DNA from: Daejeonella sp.
Lineage (GTDB): Bacteria; Bacteroidota; Bacteroidia; Sphingobacteriales; Sphingobacteriaceae
Assembly (NCBI RefSeq): GCF_030695525.1
Contig: NZ_JAUYSS010000047.1
Coordinates: 62,001 to 126,000 of the forward strand
DNA: 64,000 nt
Reading direction: 5' to 3'
Of the stretch, positions 53,595 to 63,391 are shown in pieces. Below the pieces are notes generated by a model. The model was not told the DNA's origin. It saw only the letters and a list, made by a program, of their open reading frames with translations, and ran no database searches. How positions within the stretch are numbered: the stretch's first letter is position 1; every line of letters begins with the position of its first letter. The translations under genes were made by a program, and so were the position numbers.

Positions 53595-55331
53595 TTATTT
53601 CAATCTGATCTCACTCACACTGCATCCTTGCGGCACCATCGGGAATACATTATTCTCCTTGGTAACCATCACTTCAAGCAGGAAAGAACCTTTGTGTTCA
53701 AGCATTTCTTTTAATGAAGAGGAAATCTCCCCACGCTCTGAAATACTCTTTCCTTTAATTCTGTAGGCAGCAGCAAGTGCCACAAAATCAGGGCTTTCTA
53801 TGTCGACGAAGGAATAACGATGCTGATTAAAAAGTTCCTGCCATTGTCTTACCATTCCCAGGAATTTATTATTCAGAATCAGGATCTTCACATCGATATC
53901 ACTTTGCATAATGGTGCCTAATTCCTGAAGGGTCATCTGAAAGCCCCCATCACCGATTACAGCAACAACTGTTCGCTCCGGTGCACCAAATTTGGCACCA
54001 ATGGCAGCCGGTAAGGCAAATCCCATAGTTCCAAGTCCGCCGCTGGTTACATTACTTCTTGTTTTGTTCAGTTTGGCGTATCGGCAGGCTACCATCTGGT
54101 GTTGACCTACATCGGTAACGATGATCGCCTCGCCATGAGTTAATTCATTTAATTGACTGATCACTTCACCCATGGTCAGTTCACCTGAAGCCGGATGCAG
54201 TTCATCATTGATTACAGCTTCGATCTCTTTCTGCTCGAAATCCCTGAATTTCTGAAGCCATTCAGGATAGGTTTTCTGCTGAATTCGTTTGGTTAATGCA
54301 GGTAAGGTCTCTTTGCAATCGCCCCAAACAGGAACCGTAGTTTGAACGTTTTTGTCAATTTCTGAAGGGTCGATATCCAGATGGATGATTTTCGCCTGTT
54401 TAGCATACTTGTCGAGCCGGCCGGTTACACGGTCATCGAATCTCATTCCAATGGCGATCATTACATCGCATTCATTGGTAAGAACGTTAGGTCCGTAATT
54501 TCCATGCATCCCCAACATTCCCACATTCAGGGGATGATCTGTTGGGATAGCTCCGGCTCCCAGAATGGTCCATGCTGATGGAATTCCGCTCTTTTCAACG
54601 AAAGCTTTGAATTCCAATTCAGCCTCACCCAGAATTACTCCCTGCCCCCACAATACAAAAGGCTTTTTAGCCTGATTGATCAGGGCTGCGGCCTTATCTA
54701 TATATTCATTGCGGACAAGCGGCTTTGGACGGTAACTCCGGATATGATTGCAGGGGGTATAACCGCTGTAATCAAATTTCTGTATCTGGGCATTTTTTGT
54801 GATATCGATTAACACCGGACCGGGTCTTCCACTTCTCGCGATGTAGAAAGCCTTGCTGAGCACTTCCGGAATTTCTGTAGCATCAGTGATCTGATAATTC
54901 CATTTTGTGACAGGAGTTGTGATATTGATCACATCTGTCTCCTGAAATGCATCAGTGCCCAGAAGATGTGCGAACACCTGTCCGGTAATACAAACAAGAG
55001 GAGTGCTGTCGATCATCGCATCAGCTAATCCGGTGACCAGGTTGGTAGCACCGGGGCCGCTGGTTGCAAATACCACACCTACCTTACCCGAAGTTCTGGC
55101 AAAACCTTGTCCGGCGTGAATCCCGCCCTGCTCATGCCTTACCAGAATATGGTTTAATTTTTCCTTGTAGTCGTACAATGCATCATAGATCGGCATAATT
55201 GCCCCGCCAGGGTATCCGAAGATAACTTCGGTGCCTTCGGCGATCAATGCTTCGAGAAGGGCTACAGAACCCGAAATGTCAATCGTTTCAACTCCTGTAG
55301 GGTTACTCAATGCTTGCTGCTCAATTTCCAT
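53595..55331 (-). CDS. ilvB: Acetolactate synthase large (catalytic) subunit
   Basis: A ThDP enzyme that condenses pyruvate with pyruvate or 2-oxobutyrate. The 578-residue protein has GYPGGAIMPIYDAL, the catalytic Glu in LVRHEQGGIHAGQG, the GPGATNLVTGLADA block, and the ThDP-binding GDGGFQM with the matching NNKFLGMVRQW. It forms the holoenzyme with IlvN, encoded 43 bp downstream. Confidence 0.95.
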   Translation of the reverse strand: MEIEQQALSNPTGVETIDISGSVALLEALIAEGTEVIFGYPGGAIMPIYDALYDYKEKLNHILVRHEQGGIHAGQGFARTSGKVGVVFATSGPGATNLVTGLADAMIDSTPLVCITGQVFAHLLGTDAFQETDVINITTPVTKWNYQITDATEIPEVLSKAFYIARSGRPGPVLIDITKNAQIQKFDYSGYTPCNHIRSYRPKPLVRNEYIDKAAALINQAKKPFVLWGQGVILGEAELEFKAFVEKSGIPSAWTILGAGAIPTDHPLNVGMLGMHGNYGPNVLTNECDVMIAIGMRFDDRVTGRLDKYAKQAKIIHLDIDPSEIDKNVQTTVPVWGDCKETLPALTKRIQQKTYPEWLQKFRDFEQKEIEAVINDELHPASGELTMGEVISQLNELTHGEAIIVTDVGQHQMVACRYAKLNKTRSNVTSGGLGTMGFALPAAIGAKFGAPERTVVAVIGDGGFQMTLQELGTIMQSDIDVKILILNNKFLGMVRQWQELFNQHRYSFVDIESPDFVALAAAYRIKGKSISERGEISSSLKEMLEHKGSFLLEVMVTKENNVFPMVPQGCSVSEIRLK

Positions 55332-55356
55332 AATTATTTATTTATATGTTTGTATC

Positions 55357-55388
55357 ATTGATAAGATGAATTGATTCATCTTATCAAT
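55357..55388. repeat. Perfect 15-bp-arm palindrome between ilvD and ilvB
   Basis: The left arm ATTGATAAGATGAAT and its exact complement are separated by only TG, so in RNA they form a near-loopless long hairpin within the operon transcript. There is no T-run. It is probably an RNA-stability or processing element rather than a terminator. Confidence 0.7.
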
Positions 55389-55391
55389 TCA

Positions 55392-57071
55392 TTATTCTTC
55401 GTCAGTAACGCAGCCTTCGCTGGCGTTCTTTACCTGTTTAAAATATTTAAATAACACTCCATTCTTAACAGGAGGTGCCGGCTGCTGCCAGAGTTTTCTT
55501 CTGTGTTCCATTTCTTCGGCTGTGATCATCACATCGATGGAGTTTTTGTTTGCGTCGATCTGAATGATATCATCATCCTTCACCAGACCAATATTTCCGC
55601 CTTCAAAAGCTTCCGGGGTAATATGTCCAACCACAAAACCATGAGTTCCTCCTGAGAAACGGCCATCTGTGATAAGCGCAACTGAAGCACCCAGGCCGGC
55701 TCCAAAGATGGCTGATGTTGGCTTAAGCATTTCCGGCATGCCTGGGGCACCTTTAGGTCCGACATTCCTGATTACGACCACATCCCCTGCTTTTACTTTA
55801 CCGCTACTGATGCCATGGATCAATTCAAATTCTCCGTCAAATACACGCGCCGGACCAGTGAATGACTCGCCTTCTTTTCCGCTGATTTTTGCTACAGAGC
55901 CCTGAGGTGCAAGGTTGCCGTAAAGCATTTGTAAATGCCCTGTTTTCTTAATCGGATTTTCGTAAGGATAGATCACATCCTGATTTTCAAAATTAAGATC
56001 TGCGGCTTCGGCTACATTTTCTGCCAGAGTTTTTCCTGTAACAGTCATGCAATCACCATGGAGTAATCCTTTTTGTAACAGATATTTTAAAACTGATGGT
56101 AATCCGCCAATTGCATGAACGTCTTCCATCATGTATTTTCCGCTAGGTTTTAAATCGGCAATAACTGAAGTCTCATCACTAATCTTCTGGAAATATTCAA
56201 GATCAAGTTTGATTCCAACCGATTTAGCCATTGCAATCAAATGCAGAACTGCATTGGTTGAACCACCCAAAACCATTACCGTTACTATGGCATTATGAAA
56301 TGCCTTTTCTGTCATGATATCCCTTGGTTTGATATCTTTTTCCAGCAATATCCTGATGTATTTACCTGCATCAAGGCATTCCTGTTTCTTTTCTTCACTT
56401 AATGCAAGGTAGGTTGAGCTGTAAGGCAAACTCATTCCCATCGCCTCAATTGCAGAAGCCATCGTATTTGCAGTATACATACCTCCACAGGCACCTGCAC
56501 CCGGACATGCGTGTTCTATAACTCCCTGAAAATCCTCTTCTGCAAGGTTCCCTGCCATTTTCTGACCTAATGCCTCAAATGCAGAAACAATATTCAGCGA
56601 TTGTCCTTTATAATTTCCGGAATGGATACTTCCACCATAAACCATGATTGCCGGTCTGTTCAAGCGGCCCATCGCCATGATAGCTCCCGGCATATTCTTA
56701 TCACATCCCGGTAATGCAATAAGTCCGTCGTAATAATGTCCGCCGCAGACAGTTTCAATAGAGTCGGCGATCAAATCTCTCGAAACAAGAGAGTAGCGCA
56801 TTCCTTCTGTACCATTTGTTATACCATCACTGATACCAATGGTATGAAACATCAAACCCACAAGATTATTATTCCAGACACCTTTCTTGACTACTGCGGC
56901 AAGTTCGTTCAGGTGCATATTGCAGGTATTGCCATCATAGCCCATACTTACAATGCCTACCTGTGCCTTGGCCAGATCTTCTCTGGTCAATCCAATTCCG
57001 TACAACATGGCTTGGGAGGCTGGTTGTGTTGGATCCTGCGTGATTGTTTTGCTGTATTTATTAAGTTCCAT
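55392..57071 (-). CDS. ilvD: Dihydroxy-acid dehydratase
   Basis: An Fe-S dehydratase of valine/isoleucine synthesis. The 559-residue protein has [29 protein letters not shown] and [16 protein letters not shown] with the cluster cysteines, then [12 protein letters not shown] and the C-terminal [16 protein letters not shown]. It is the first structural gene of the operon. A leader peptide and terminator lie upstream (57183-57320 and 57123-57152). Confidence 0.96.
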   Translation of the reverse strand: MELNKYSKTITQDPTQPASQAMLYGIGLTREDLAKAQVGIVSMGYDGNTCNMHLNELAAVVKKGVWNNNLVGLMFHTIGISDGITNGTEGMRYSLVSRDLIADSIETVCGGHYYDGLIALPGCDKNMPGAIMAMGRLNRPAIMVYGGSIHSGNYKGQSLNIVSAFEALGQKMAGNLAEEDFQGVIEHACPGAGACGGMYTANTMASAIEAMGMSLPYSSTYLALSEEKKQECLDAGKYIRILLEKDIKPRDIMTEKAFHNAIVTVMVLGGSTNAVLHLIAMAKSVGIKLDLEYFQKISDETSVIADLKPSGKYMMEDVHAIGGLPSVLKYLLQKGLLHGDCMTVTGKTLAENVAEAADLNFENQDVIYPYENPIKKTGHLQMLYGNLAPQGSVAKISGKEGESFTGPARVFDGEFELIHGISSGKVKAGDVVVIRNVGPKGAPGMPEMLKPTSAIFGAGLGASVALITDGRFSGGTHGFVVGHITPEAFEGGNIGLVKDDDIIQIDANKNSIDVMITAEEMEHRRKLWQQPAPPVKNGVLFKYFKQVKNASEGCVTDEE

Positions 57072-57122
57072 TGTTCAGATTCTTGTATCTTAATTTTTAT
57101 TTTTTTTGACTATATTTTTTCT

Positions 57123-57152
57123 AAAAAAAAAGCCTTTCTGTTAAAGGAAGGC
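57123..57152 (-). terminator. Attenuator terminator of the ilv-leu operon
   Basis: On the minus strand GCCTT...AAGGC (or the alternative CCTTT...AAAGG) is followed by nine Ts, 30 nt after the leader peptide stop and 51 bp before ilvD. Two mutually exclusive pairings of the stem are possible. Confidence 0.72.
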
Positions 57153-57182
57153 GCTGGTCTTTTTATTTGATTTTAAAAGATT

Positions 57183-57320
57183 TTACACCTTAACAGCAGG
57201 GACGAGCAGAATATAATTCAGAATATAAATGAGGGAAAGGATACCCGGAATAGTCAGTTTATTAAAATTAAGATTCAAAGCACCATTCATTATACAAACG
57301 TTTATAATTTCCTGTTTCAT
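57183..57320 (-). CDS. Ile/Leu/Val-rich leader peptide of the ilv-leu operon
   Basis: A short 45-codon frame starting at ATG 57320 (or the internal ATG at 57290) and ending at TAA 57183-57185. Its second half is dense in the operon's end products: in the last 22 residues about 13 are Ile, Leu or Val, including LIYILNYILLV. It is followed at 30 nt by a terminator hairpin with a U-tract and then ilvD. This is the layout of transcription attenuation, in which ribosome stalling at branched-chain codons prevents termination. No homology claim is made; the reading is from composition and position. The rest of the 57072-57629 gap is AT-rich and probably holds the promoter. Confidence 0.75.
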   Translation of the reverse strand: MKQEIINVCIMNGALNLNFNKLTIPGILSLIYILNYILLVPAVKV

Positions 57321-57582
57321 TTAAATCTCAATTTAAGGTCTTAGGATTTAAGTATCAATAGACAATGCATTTTTTTTAAATTAGAATAAAATATTATTAT
57401 TGTTAATATATCAATATTAAATTCCGATTTATTTAAAAATAGCTTTAATAAATTTTGTGTAAATATACCAAAACGGTTTTGGGTTTTCGGTTCATGAAAA
57501 TTTTATTCAGATCAAACTGTCTGATTTCTGCCTGAAATCCGGCAAGAGCCGAAAAAAAATCAAAATTGTGTGTATAAAAAAA

Positions 57583-57609
57583 GCCCCTCGATCTGTTGAT
57601 CAGAGGGGC
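57583..57609. terminator. Terminator downstream of atpC
   Basis: GCCCCTC (57583-57589) pairs with GAGGGGC (57603-57609), with a nested GATC pairing. A-rich and T-rich tracts on either side make it usable on both strands, mainly for atpD-atpC. Confidence 0.85.
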
Positions 57610-57629
57610 CTTCTTTTTTAATTTGACGC

Positions 57630-57878
57630 TCAGGAATTCTGTGTTCCTTCGGCAAGTACCATGATATTATTATCCAGTACTTCAATGACACCGCCTTTGA
57701 TAAAAATAGTTTCTTCATCCTTATCAGTACGGATGATCACTTTGCCATCTTCCAGAGTTGAAATTACAGGTGCGTGATCTTTAAGTACTTCGAAAGAACC
57801 CATGGTACCTGGTACGGTCACAGACCTTACTTCGCCTTCAAAGACTTTTTTATCAGGGGTTAATATTTCTAATTTCAT
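57630..57878 (-). CDS. atpC: ATP synthase F1 subunit epsilon
   Basis: An 82-residue epsilon subunit consisting only of the N-terminal beta-sandwich: LEILTPDKKVFEGEVRSVTVPG, then GSFEVLKDHAPVISTLEDGKV and IFIKGGVIEVLDNNIMVLAE. It lacks the C-terminal helical hairpin of E. coli epsilon, as usual in Bacteroidota, so helix-based autoinhibition is not expected. It is downstream of atpD on the same strand, separated by a 65-bp gap filled with heptamer repeats. The other F1 and Fo genes are not in the window. Confidence 0.93.
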   Translation of the reverse strand: MKLEILTPDKKVFEGEVRSVTVPGTMGSFEVLKDHAPVISTLEDGKVIIRTDKDEETIFIKGGVIEVLDNNIMVLAEGTQNS

Positions 57879-57883
57879 AGGTT

Positions 57884-57941
57884 GAGTATTGAGTATTGAG
57901 TATTGAGTATTGAGTATCTCAATACTAATATCTCTGTACTA
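57884..57941. repeat. Heptameric array, atpC-atpD gap
   Basis: Five near-perfect 7-mers of GAGTATT occupy 57884-57918, followed by inverted types (TCAATAC, TAATATC) to 57941, two bases from the atpD stop. The array fills essentially the whole intergenic space. Confidence 0.88.
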
Positions 57942-57943
57942 AT

Positions 57944-59464
<1,521 letters not shown>

Positions 59465-59571
59465 TTATTAAATCAACAATTTTAGCCCGTTTAAGGGGCA
59501 TTTTTTGGTCTGCAAAAATACTCTTTATCCCCGTAAATCAAATACTTAATTGAAGTTTTTTTATTTTATTT

Positions 59572-59844
59572 AGTATTGAGTATTTAGTATGGAGTATTGA
59601 GAATCAAGAATCAAGAATCAAGAGCCAGGAACCAGGACAGGAACGAGGCTAAAGCTAACCGTCATCCCGATCCTGGAGGGATCTCAAACTTATTAAAACG
59701 AACCCTAAATTAATTATTATCTGTTTAGGACTTAAATTCAAAAGATCCCTTCTGCGTCGGGATGACATTCAAAATGGCGGAAATTCTCCACCCGATAGCA
59801 TTGTCAACTGTCAATTCTCCACTCTCAACTTTTAATTCTCCACT
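59572..59844. repeat. Heptameric arrays flanking a palindrome, upstream of the rmlD-like gene
   Basis: Direct 7-mers (AGTATTG, AGTATTT, AGAATCA and others; nine units) occupy 59572-59634. Six inverted-type 7-mers (GTCAACT, CTCCACT, CTCAACT) occupy 59803-59844. The separate palindrome at 59661-59766 lies between them, so the 444-bp gap is largely repeat. Confidence 0.82.
59661..59766. repeat. GTCATCCCGA palindromic element
   Basis: Outer arms GTCATCCCGA (59661-59670) and TCGGGATGAC (59757-59766) are perfect. After a 6-nt mismatch, inner arms AGGGATCT and AGATCCCT also pair. At 106 bp with nested arms it resembles a small miniature element or dispersed repeat. Confidence 0.7.
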
Positions 59845-59893
59845 GCTTTACATTTTATTCCTTTCTTAAAGAAAATACTGTTTTATTTGGACA

Positions 59894-60811
59894 ATGAAAA
59901 GAATTCTTGTAACAGGCAGTAATGGACTCTTGGGTCAGAAATTGACTGACCTTTGTGTTTCTGATCCTGAAGTTGAACTAATTGCAAGTTCAAAGGGTCC
60001 TAACCGGCATCCGGTTAAGAATGGATACATCTATGAGGATATGGATATACTGGATCCTAAACAAATTCAGAGGGTCGTAGAAAAATATCATCCTGATACC
60101 ATTATTAATACCGCAGCAATGACCAATGTGGATGCCTGTGAAAGTGATAAGGAAAATTGCTATGCTTTGAATGTGGAAACAGTAAAAAGTTTGATCGGAA
60201 TTTGTGAGCAACATAAGATTCAATTAATACATCTTTCTACCGATTTTATCTTCGATGGTGAAAACGGTCCGTATACTGAAGAAGATCATCCCAATCCACT
60301 GAGTTATTATGGGCAAACGAAACTCGAAGCAGAGCAGCTTTTGCAGAAATCAACCTGCAGATGGGTTATTTTGCGAACCATCATTGTTTATGGTATCGTA
60401 AATGACATGAGCCGGAGCAATATTATTCTTTGGGCAAAAGGAGCACTCGAAAAGGGCAGCCCTATAAATGTGGTAGATGATCAATGGCGAATGCCAACTC
60501 TCGCAGAGGATCTGGCAGAATGCTGCCTGCTTGCTGCTAAGAAAAATGCTGAGGGCATTTTTAATGCCTCAGGAAAGGACATGCTGAGTATATTGGAAAT
60601 GGTTAAAATGGTGGCAGACTACTGGAAGCTGGATCAATCCCTGATCAATCCAATTTCTGCCGACAGTTTAAATCAGACTGCCAATCGCCCTAAAAAAACG
60701 GGCTTTATTTTGGATAAGGCTAAAAGGGTGCTGGGCTACAATCCCCGATCTTTTGAAGAGGGAATTGCCTTCGTGGATACCCAGATAAAAGCGATTTCTA
60801 AGTCTAAATAG
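59894..60811 (+). CDS. RmlD-like NAD(P)-dependent epimerase/reductase
   Basis: A 305-residue extended SDR of the RmlD substrate-binding family. It has the GxxGxxG motif TGSNGLLGQ at 7-15, INTAAMTNVDACE (NTAAxTxVDxCE is an RmlD hallmark), LSTDFIFDG and the catalytic YYGQTKLEAE with YxxxK. dTDP-4-dehydrorhamnose reductase is the best-known member, but no other rhamnose genes (rmlA, B, C) are nearby, so the exact sugar-nucleotide substrate is uncertain. Confidence 0.82.
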   Translation: MKRILVTGSNGLLGQKLTDLCVSDPEVELIASSKGPNRHPVKNGYIYEDMDILDPKQIQRVVEKYHPDTIINTAAMTNVDACESDKENCYALNVETVKSLIGICEQHKIQLIHLSTDFIFDGENGPYTEEDHPNPLSYYGQTKLEAEQLLQKSTCRWVILRTIIVYGIVNDMSRSNIILWAKGALEKGSPINVVDDQWRMPTLAEDLAECCLLAAKKNAEGIFNASGKDMLSILEMVKMVADYWKLDQSLINPISADSLNQTANRPKKTGFILDKAKRVLGYNPRSFEEGIAFVDTQIKAISKSK

Positions 60812-60917
60812 AGAAGGGCGTATGCAGTATGTCCCGTAATTGTCATGAAATTTTACAGAATATCCTGATACTATATATAATATTATCTTTAAACAAAATT
60901 TAATTAAACCAAAAAAT

Positions 60918-61379
60918 ATGGCACTATCTATAGGTCAAGAAGCACCTGATTTCAAATTGTACAGTTCAGAACTTAAGGAAATTTCACTAAGTGATTTTAA
61001 AGGCAAAAAGGTTGTAATCCATTTCTTTCCAATGGCATTTACAGGGGTATGTACCACTCAACTATGTACGATGCGCGACACTTTCGGCTATTATGACGGA
61101 CTAGGGGCAGAGGTTTTGGCAATATCTGTTGATTCTCCCTTTACTCTGGCAAAATTTAAAGAATTAAATAATTATCAGTTTCCGCTATTGTCGGATTTTA
61201 ATAAAGAGGTTTCAAAAGCATATGGTGCCTACTATGATGAATTTGTATTCAATCTGAAGGGAGTGGCAAAAAGAGCTGCTTTTGTCCTGGATGAGGATCA
61301 TCAGATCGTTTTTGCACAGGTGCTCGAATCTGCAGGTGATCTGCCTGATTTTGATGCGATTCGTGCTGCATTGAGCTAA
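60918..61379 (+). CDS. Peroxiredoxin (AhpE/1-Cys-like redoxin)
   Basis: A 153-residue AhpC/TSA-family peroxiredoxin. The thioredoxin fold starts GQEAPDFKL, and the peroxidatic Cys is in MAFTGVCTTQLCTMRD, where the first Cys is peroxidatic and the second Cys five residues later may be resolving, as in atypical 2-Cys/PrxQ-like forms. VLAISVDSPFTLAKF and RAAFVLDEDHQI follow. It reduces peroxides using a thiol donor in the cytoplasm. It stands alone. Confidence 0.87.
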   Translation: MALSIGQEAPDFKLYSSELKEISLSDFKGKKVVIHFFPMAFTGVCTTQLCTMRDTFGYYDGLGAEVLAISVDSPFTLAKFKELNNYQFPLLSDFNKEVSKAYGAYYDEFVFNLKGVAKRAAFVLDEDHQIVFAQVLESAGDLPDFDAIRAALS

Positions 61380-61470
61380 ATAGCTTAAAGGTCCGGAATA
61401 AATTTCAGACCTGTTTTTTTAACTGATTGGCTTTTTTTCAAAAAAACTATGTTTGTTTGAAAAGAAAGCA

Positions 61471-61478
61471 TATTTTTG
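61471..61478 (+). promoter_or_regulatory. -7 box of tRNA-Arg
   Basis: TATTTTTG, an exact TAnnTTTG match, 17 bp before the tRNA. TTTG at 61452-61455 may serve as the -33 element with a short 15-bp spacer. Confidence 0.5.
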
Positions 61479-61494
61479 CAGTCCGTTAAAAAAG

Positions 61495-61568
61495 GCACCT
61501 GTAGCTTAATTGGATAGAGCACCTGACTACGGATCAGGAGGTTAGGGGTTCGACTCCCTTCAGGTGCA
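61495..61568 (+). tRNA. tRNA-Arg (anticodon ACG)
   Basis: A full cloverleaf: acceptor GCACCTG pairs with CAGGTGC, the D-arm is GCTT...AGAGC, the anticodon stem CCTGA/TCAGG holds loop CTACGGA (ACG, read as ICG for CGN codons), and the T-arm is AGGGG-TTCGACT-CCCTT. The discriminator is A. CCA is not encoded. Confidence 0.96.
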
Positions 61569-61583
61569 CAACGCACATCATTG

Positions 61584-61617
61584 AAAGCCTTTTCGACTTA
61601 TTTACGAAAAGGCTTTT
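61584..61617 (+). terminator. Terminator after tRNA-Arg
   Basis: AAAGCCTTTTCG (61584-61595) pairs perfectly over 12 bp with CGAAAAGGCTTT (61605-61616), followed by a T. Confidence 0.78.
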
Positions 61618-61685
61618 AAAATTTCATTAGGTATTTCTGTTTCAAATGAATTAATTTGGCTCACAGAAATTAATTTAACATTCAA

Positions 61686-62258
61686 ATGCTGAACTTAGTA
61701 TTGTTTGGCCCTCCGGGAGCTGGTAAAGGAACACAATCCGAAAAACTAATTGAAAAGTATCAATTAGTTCATTTGTCTACAGGTGACATTCTGAGATCCG
61801 AAATTTCCAATGGTACGGAATTAGGTCTGGAGGCTAAGAAGCTGATGGATCAGGGAGTTTTAGTTCCGGATGAAGTTGTTATCGGAATGATCAGCAATAA
61901 GCTGGACTCTAATAAAGATGCAGGAGGTTTTATTTTTGACGGATTTCCCCGTACTGTAGCACAAGCAGAAGCTCTTGACAAGTTATTATCGACAAAGTCA
62001 TCTGCAATTTCAGGAATGGTAGCACTTGTTGTCGAACCTGAAGAACTTGAAAAGCGTTTACTGCTAAGAGGAAAAGATTCAGGCCGCCCGGATGATGCAA
62101 ACCCGGAAGTTATCCGCAAGCGGATTGTAGAGTATAACTCCAAAACTGCACCTGTAGCAAATTACTATAAAGAACAGAATAAACTGACCAGTATTAACGG
62201 GGTTGGTACTATTGATCAGATCTTTGATTCGATTTGTTCGGTGGTTGATACTTATTAA
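61686..62258 (+). CDS. adk: Adenylate kinase
   Basis: Interconverts ATP and AMP with 2 ADP. The 190-residue protein is the short form without the LID zinc insert: P-loop LFGPPGAGKGTQ at 4-15, STGDILRSE, the AMP-binding FDGFPRTVAQAEAL and a short LID (LLLRGKDSGRPDDA) followed by RKRIVEYNSKT. It is co-directional with obgE 79 bp downstream. Confidence 0.95.
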   Translation: MLNLVLFGPPGAGKGTQSEKLIEKYQLVHLSTGDILRSEISNGTELGLEAKKLMDQGVLVPDEVVIGMISNKLDSNKDAGGFIFDGFPRTVAQAEALDKLLSTKSSAISGMVALVVEPEELEKRLLLRGKDSGRPDDANPEVIRKRIVEYNSKTAPVANYYKEQNKLTSINGVGTIDQIFDSICSVVDTY

Positions 62259-62337
62259 TCGCTGTTATTCCAGTTAATACATCTTTCTGAGATCAATAAA
62301 TTTTCTGCCCGGATTTTGTTCTCTGTAAATTAAAATT

Positions 62338-63339
62338 ATGTCTCAGAGCTCAAATTTTGTTGATTACGTAAAAATATGCTGTCGTTCAGGACATGGAGGA
62401 GCAGGTTCATCCCATTTACACCGTGATATCCTTACCTCTAAAGGAGGCCCTGATGGTGGAGACGGCGGGCGCGGCGGGCATATCATACTTAAAGGAAGCA
62501 GTCAGCTCTGGACATTACTGCACCTTAAATACAGAAAACATATTATCGCTGAAAATGGTTTCCCGGGTTCCAGCGGACAGAAATCAGGCCGTACAGGTAA
62601 GGATGAGATTCTGGAAGTTCCATTGGGAACAATTGCAAGGGATGCCGAAACGGGTGAAATTCTGTTTGAAATCACTAAAGATGGAGAAACAAAGATTTTA
62701 ACCCCAGGTGGCCGGGGCGGATTGGGAAACTGGCATTTTAAAACTTCCACGAAACAAACCCCACGTTTTTCTCAACCCGGTGAACCGGGCAAAGAAGAAT
62801 GGATGGTACTCGAGTTGAAAATCCTTGCTGATGTAGGTTTGGTAGGTTTTCCAAACGCCGGTAAATCAACCTTGCTTTCTGTTGTTTCTGCTGCAAAACC
62901 TGAAATTGCAGACTATGCTTTCACAACCCTTGTTCCAAATTTGGGTATCGTTTCTTACCGCGATAATCGCTCTTTTATCATGGCTGATATCCCTGGTATC
63001 ATTGAGGGTGCTTCTAAGGGAAAAGGACTTGGTATTCGTTTCCTCAGACATATTGAACGGAACTCTGTACTGTTATTTTTAGTCCCGGCAGATACCGCAA
63101 GAACCATAAAACAAGAATATGAAATCCTGCTCAATGAACTGGAAGATTATAATCCTGAACTGATGCATAAACCCCGTATCCTGGCCATAAGTAAATCGGA
63201 TCTACTTGATGAGGAACTCATGAACGAAATGAAAATGGATTTACCTGCTATTCCTTATGTTTTTATATCTTCAGTTGCTCAAAAAGGGCTGCTAGAGCTG
63301 AAAGATATGCTTTGGAAGGTGATCAATTCAGGAATATAA
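62338..63339 (+). CDS. obgE: GTPase Obg
   Basis: A ribosome-associated GTPase needed for 50S assembly and stress control. The glycine-rich OBG fold (1-158) has [25 protein letters not shown] and [13 protein letters not shown]. The G domain (about 160-330) has P-loop [11 protein letters not shown], switch [25 protein letters not shown] and the SKSD specificity motif. It is 333 residues, without the variable C-terminal domain of some Obg proteins. Confidence 0.96.
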   Translation: MSQSSNFVDYVKICCRSGHGGAGSSHLHRDILTSKGGPDGGDGGRGGHIILKGSSQLWTLLHLKYRKHIIAENGFPGSSGQKSGRTGKDEILEVPLGTIARDAETGEILFEITKDGETKILTPGGRGGLGNWHFKTSTKQTPRFSQPGEPGKEEWMVLELKILADVGLVGFPNAGKSTLLSVVSAAKPEIADYAFTTLVPNLGIVSYRDNRSFIMADIPGIIEGASKGKGLGIRFLRHIERNSVLLFLVPADTARTIKQEYEILLNELEDYNPELMHKPRILAISKSDLLDEELMNEMKMDLPAIPYVFISSVAQKGLLELKDMLWKVINSGI

Positions 63340-63391
63340 TCAGGCTCTTTTTCATTCATTTGAATAACTTTGGACATTATCGTTTGTACAT

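Noticed and set aside
57072-57629. T-box or riboswitch upstream of ilvD
   Set aside because: No T-box sequence (TGGNACCGCG-like) or known aptamer core is visible; the leader peptide with a terminator explains the region better.
61385-61576. Minus-strand frame over the tRNA-Arg
   Set aside because: It is the antisense of the tRNA (APEGSRTPNLLIRSQVLYP is the familiar artefact of such translations), not a gene.
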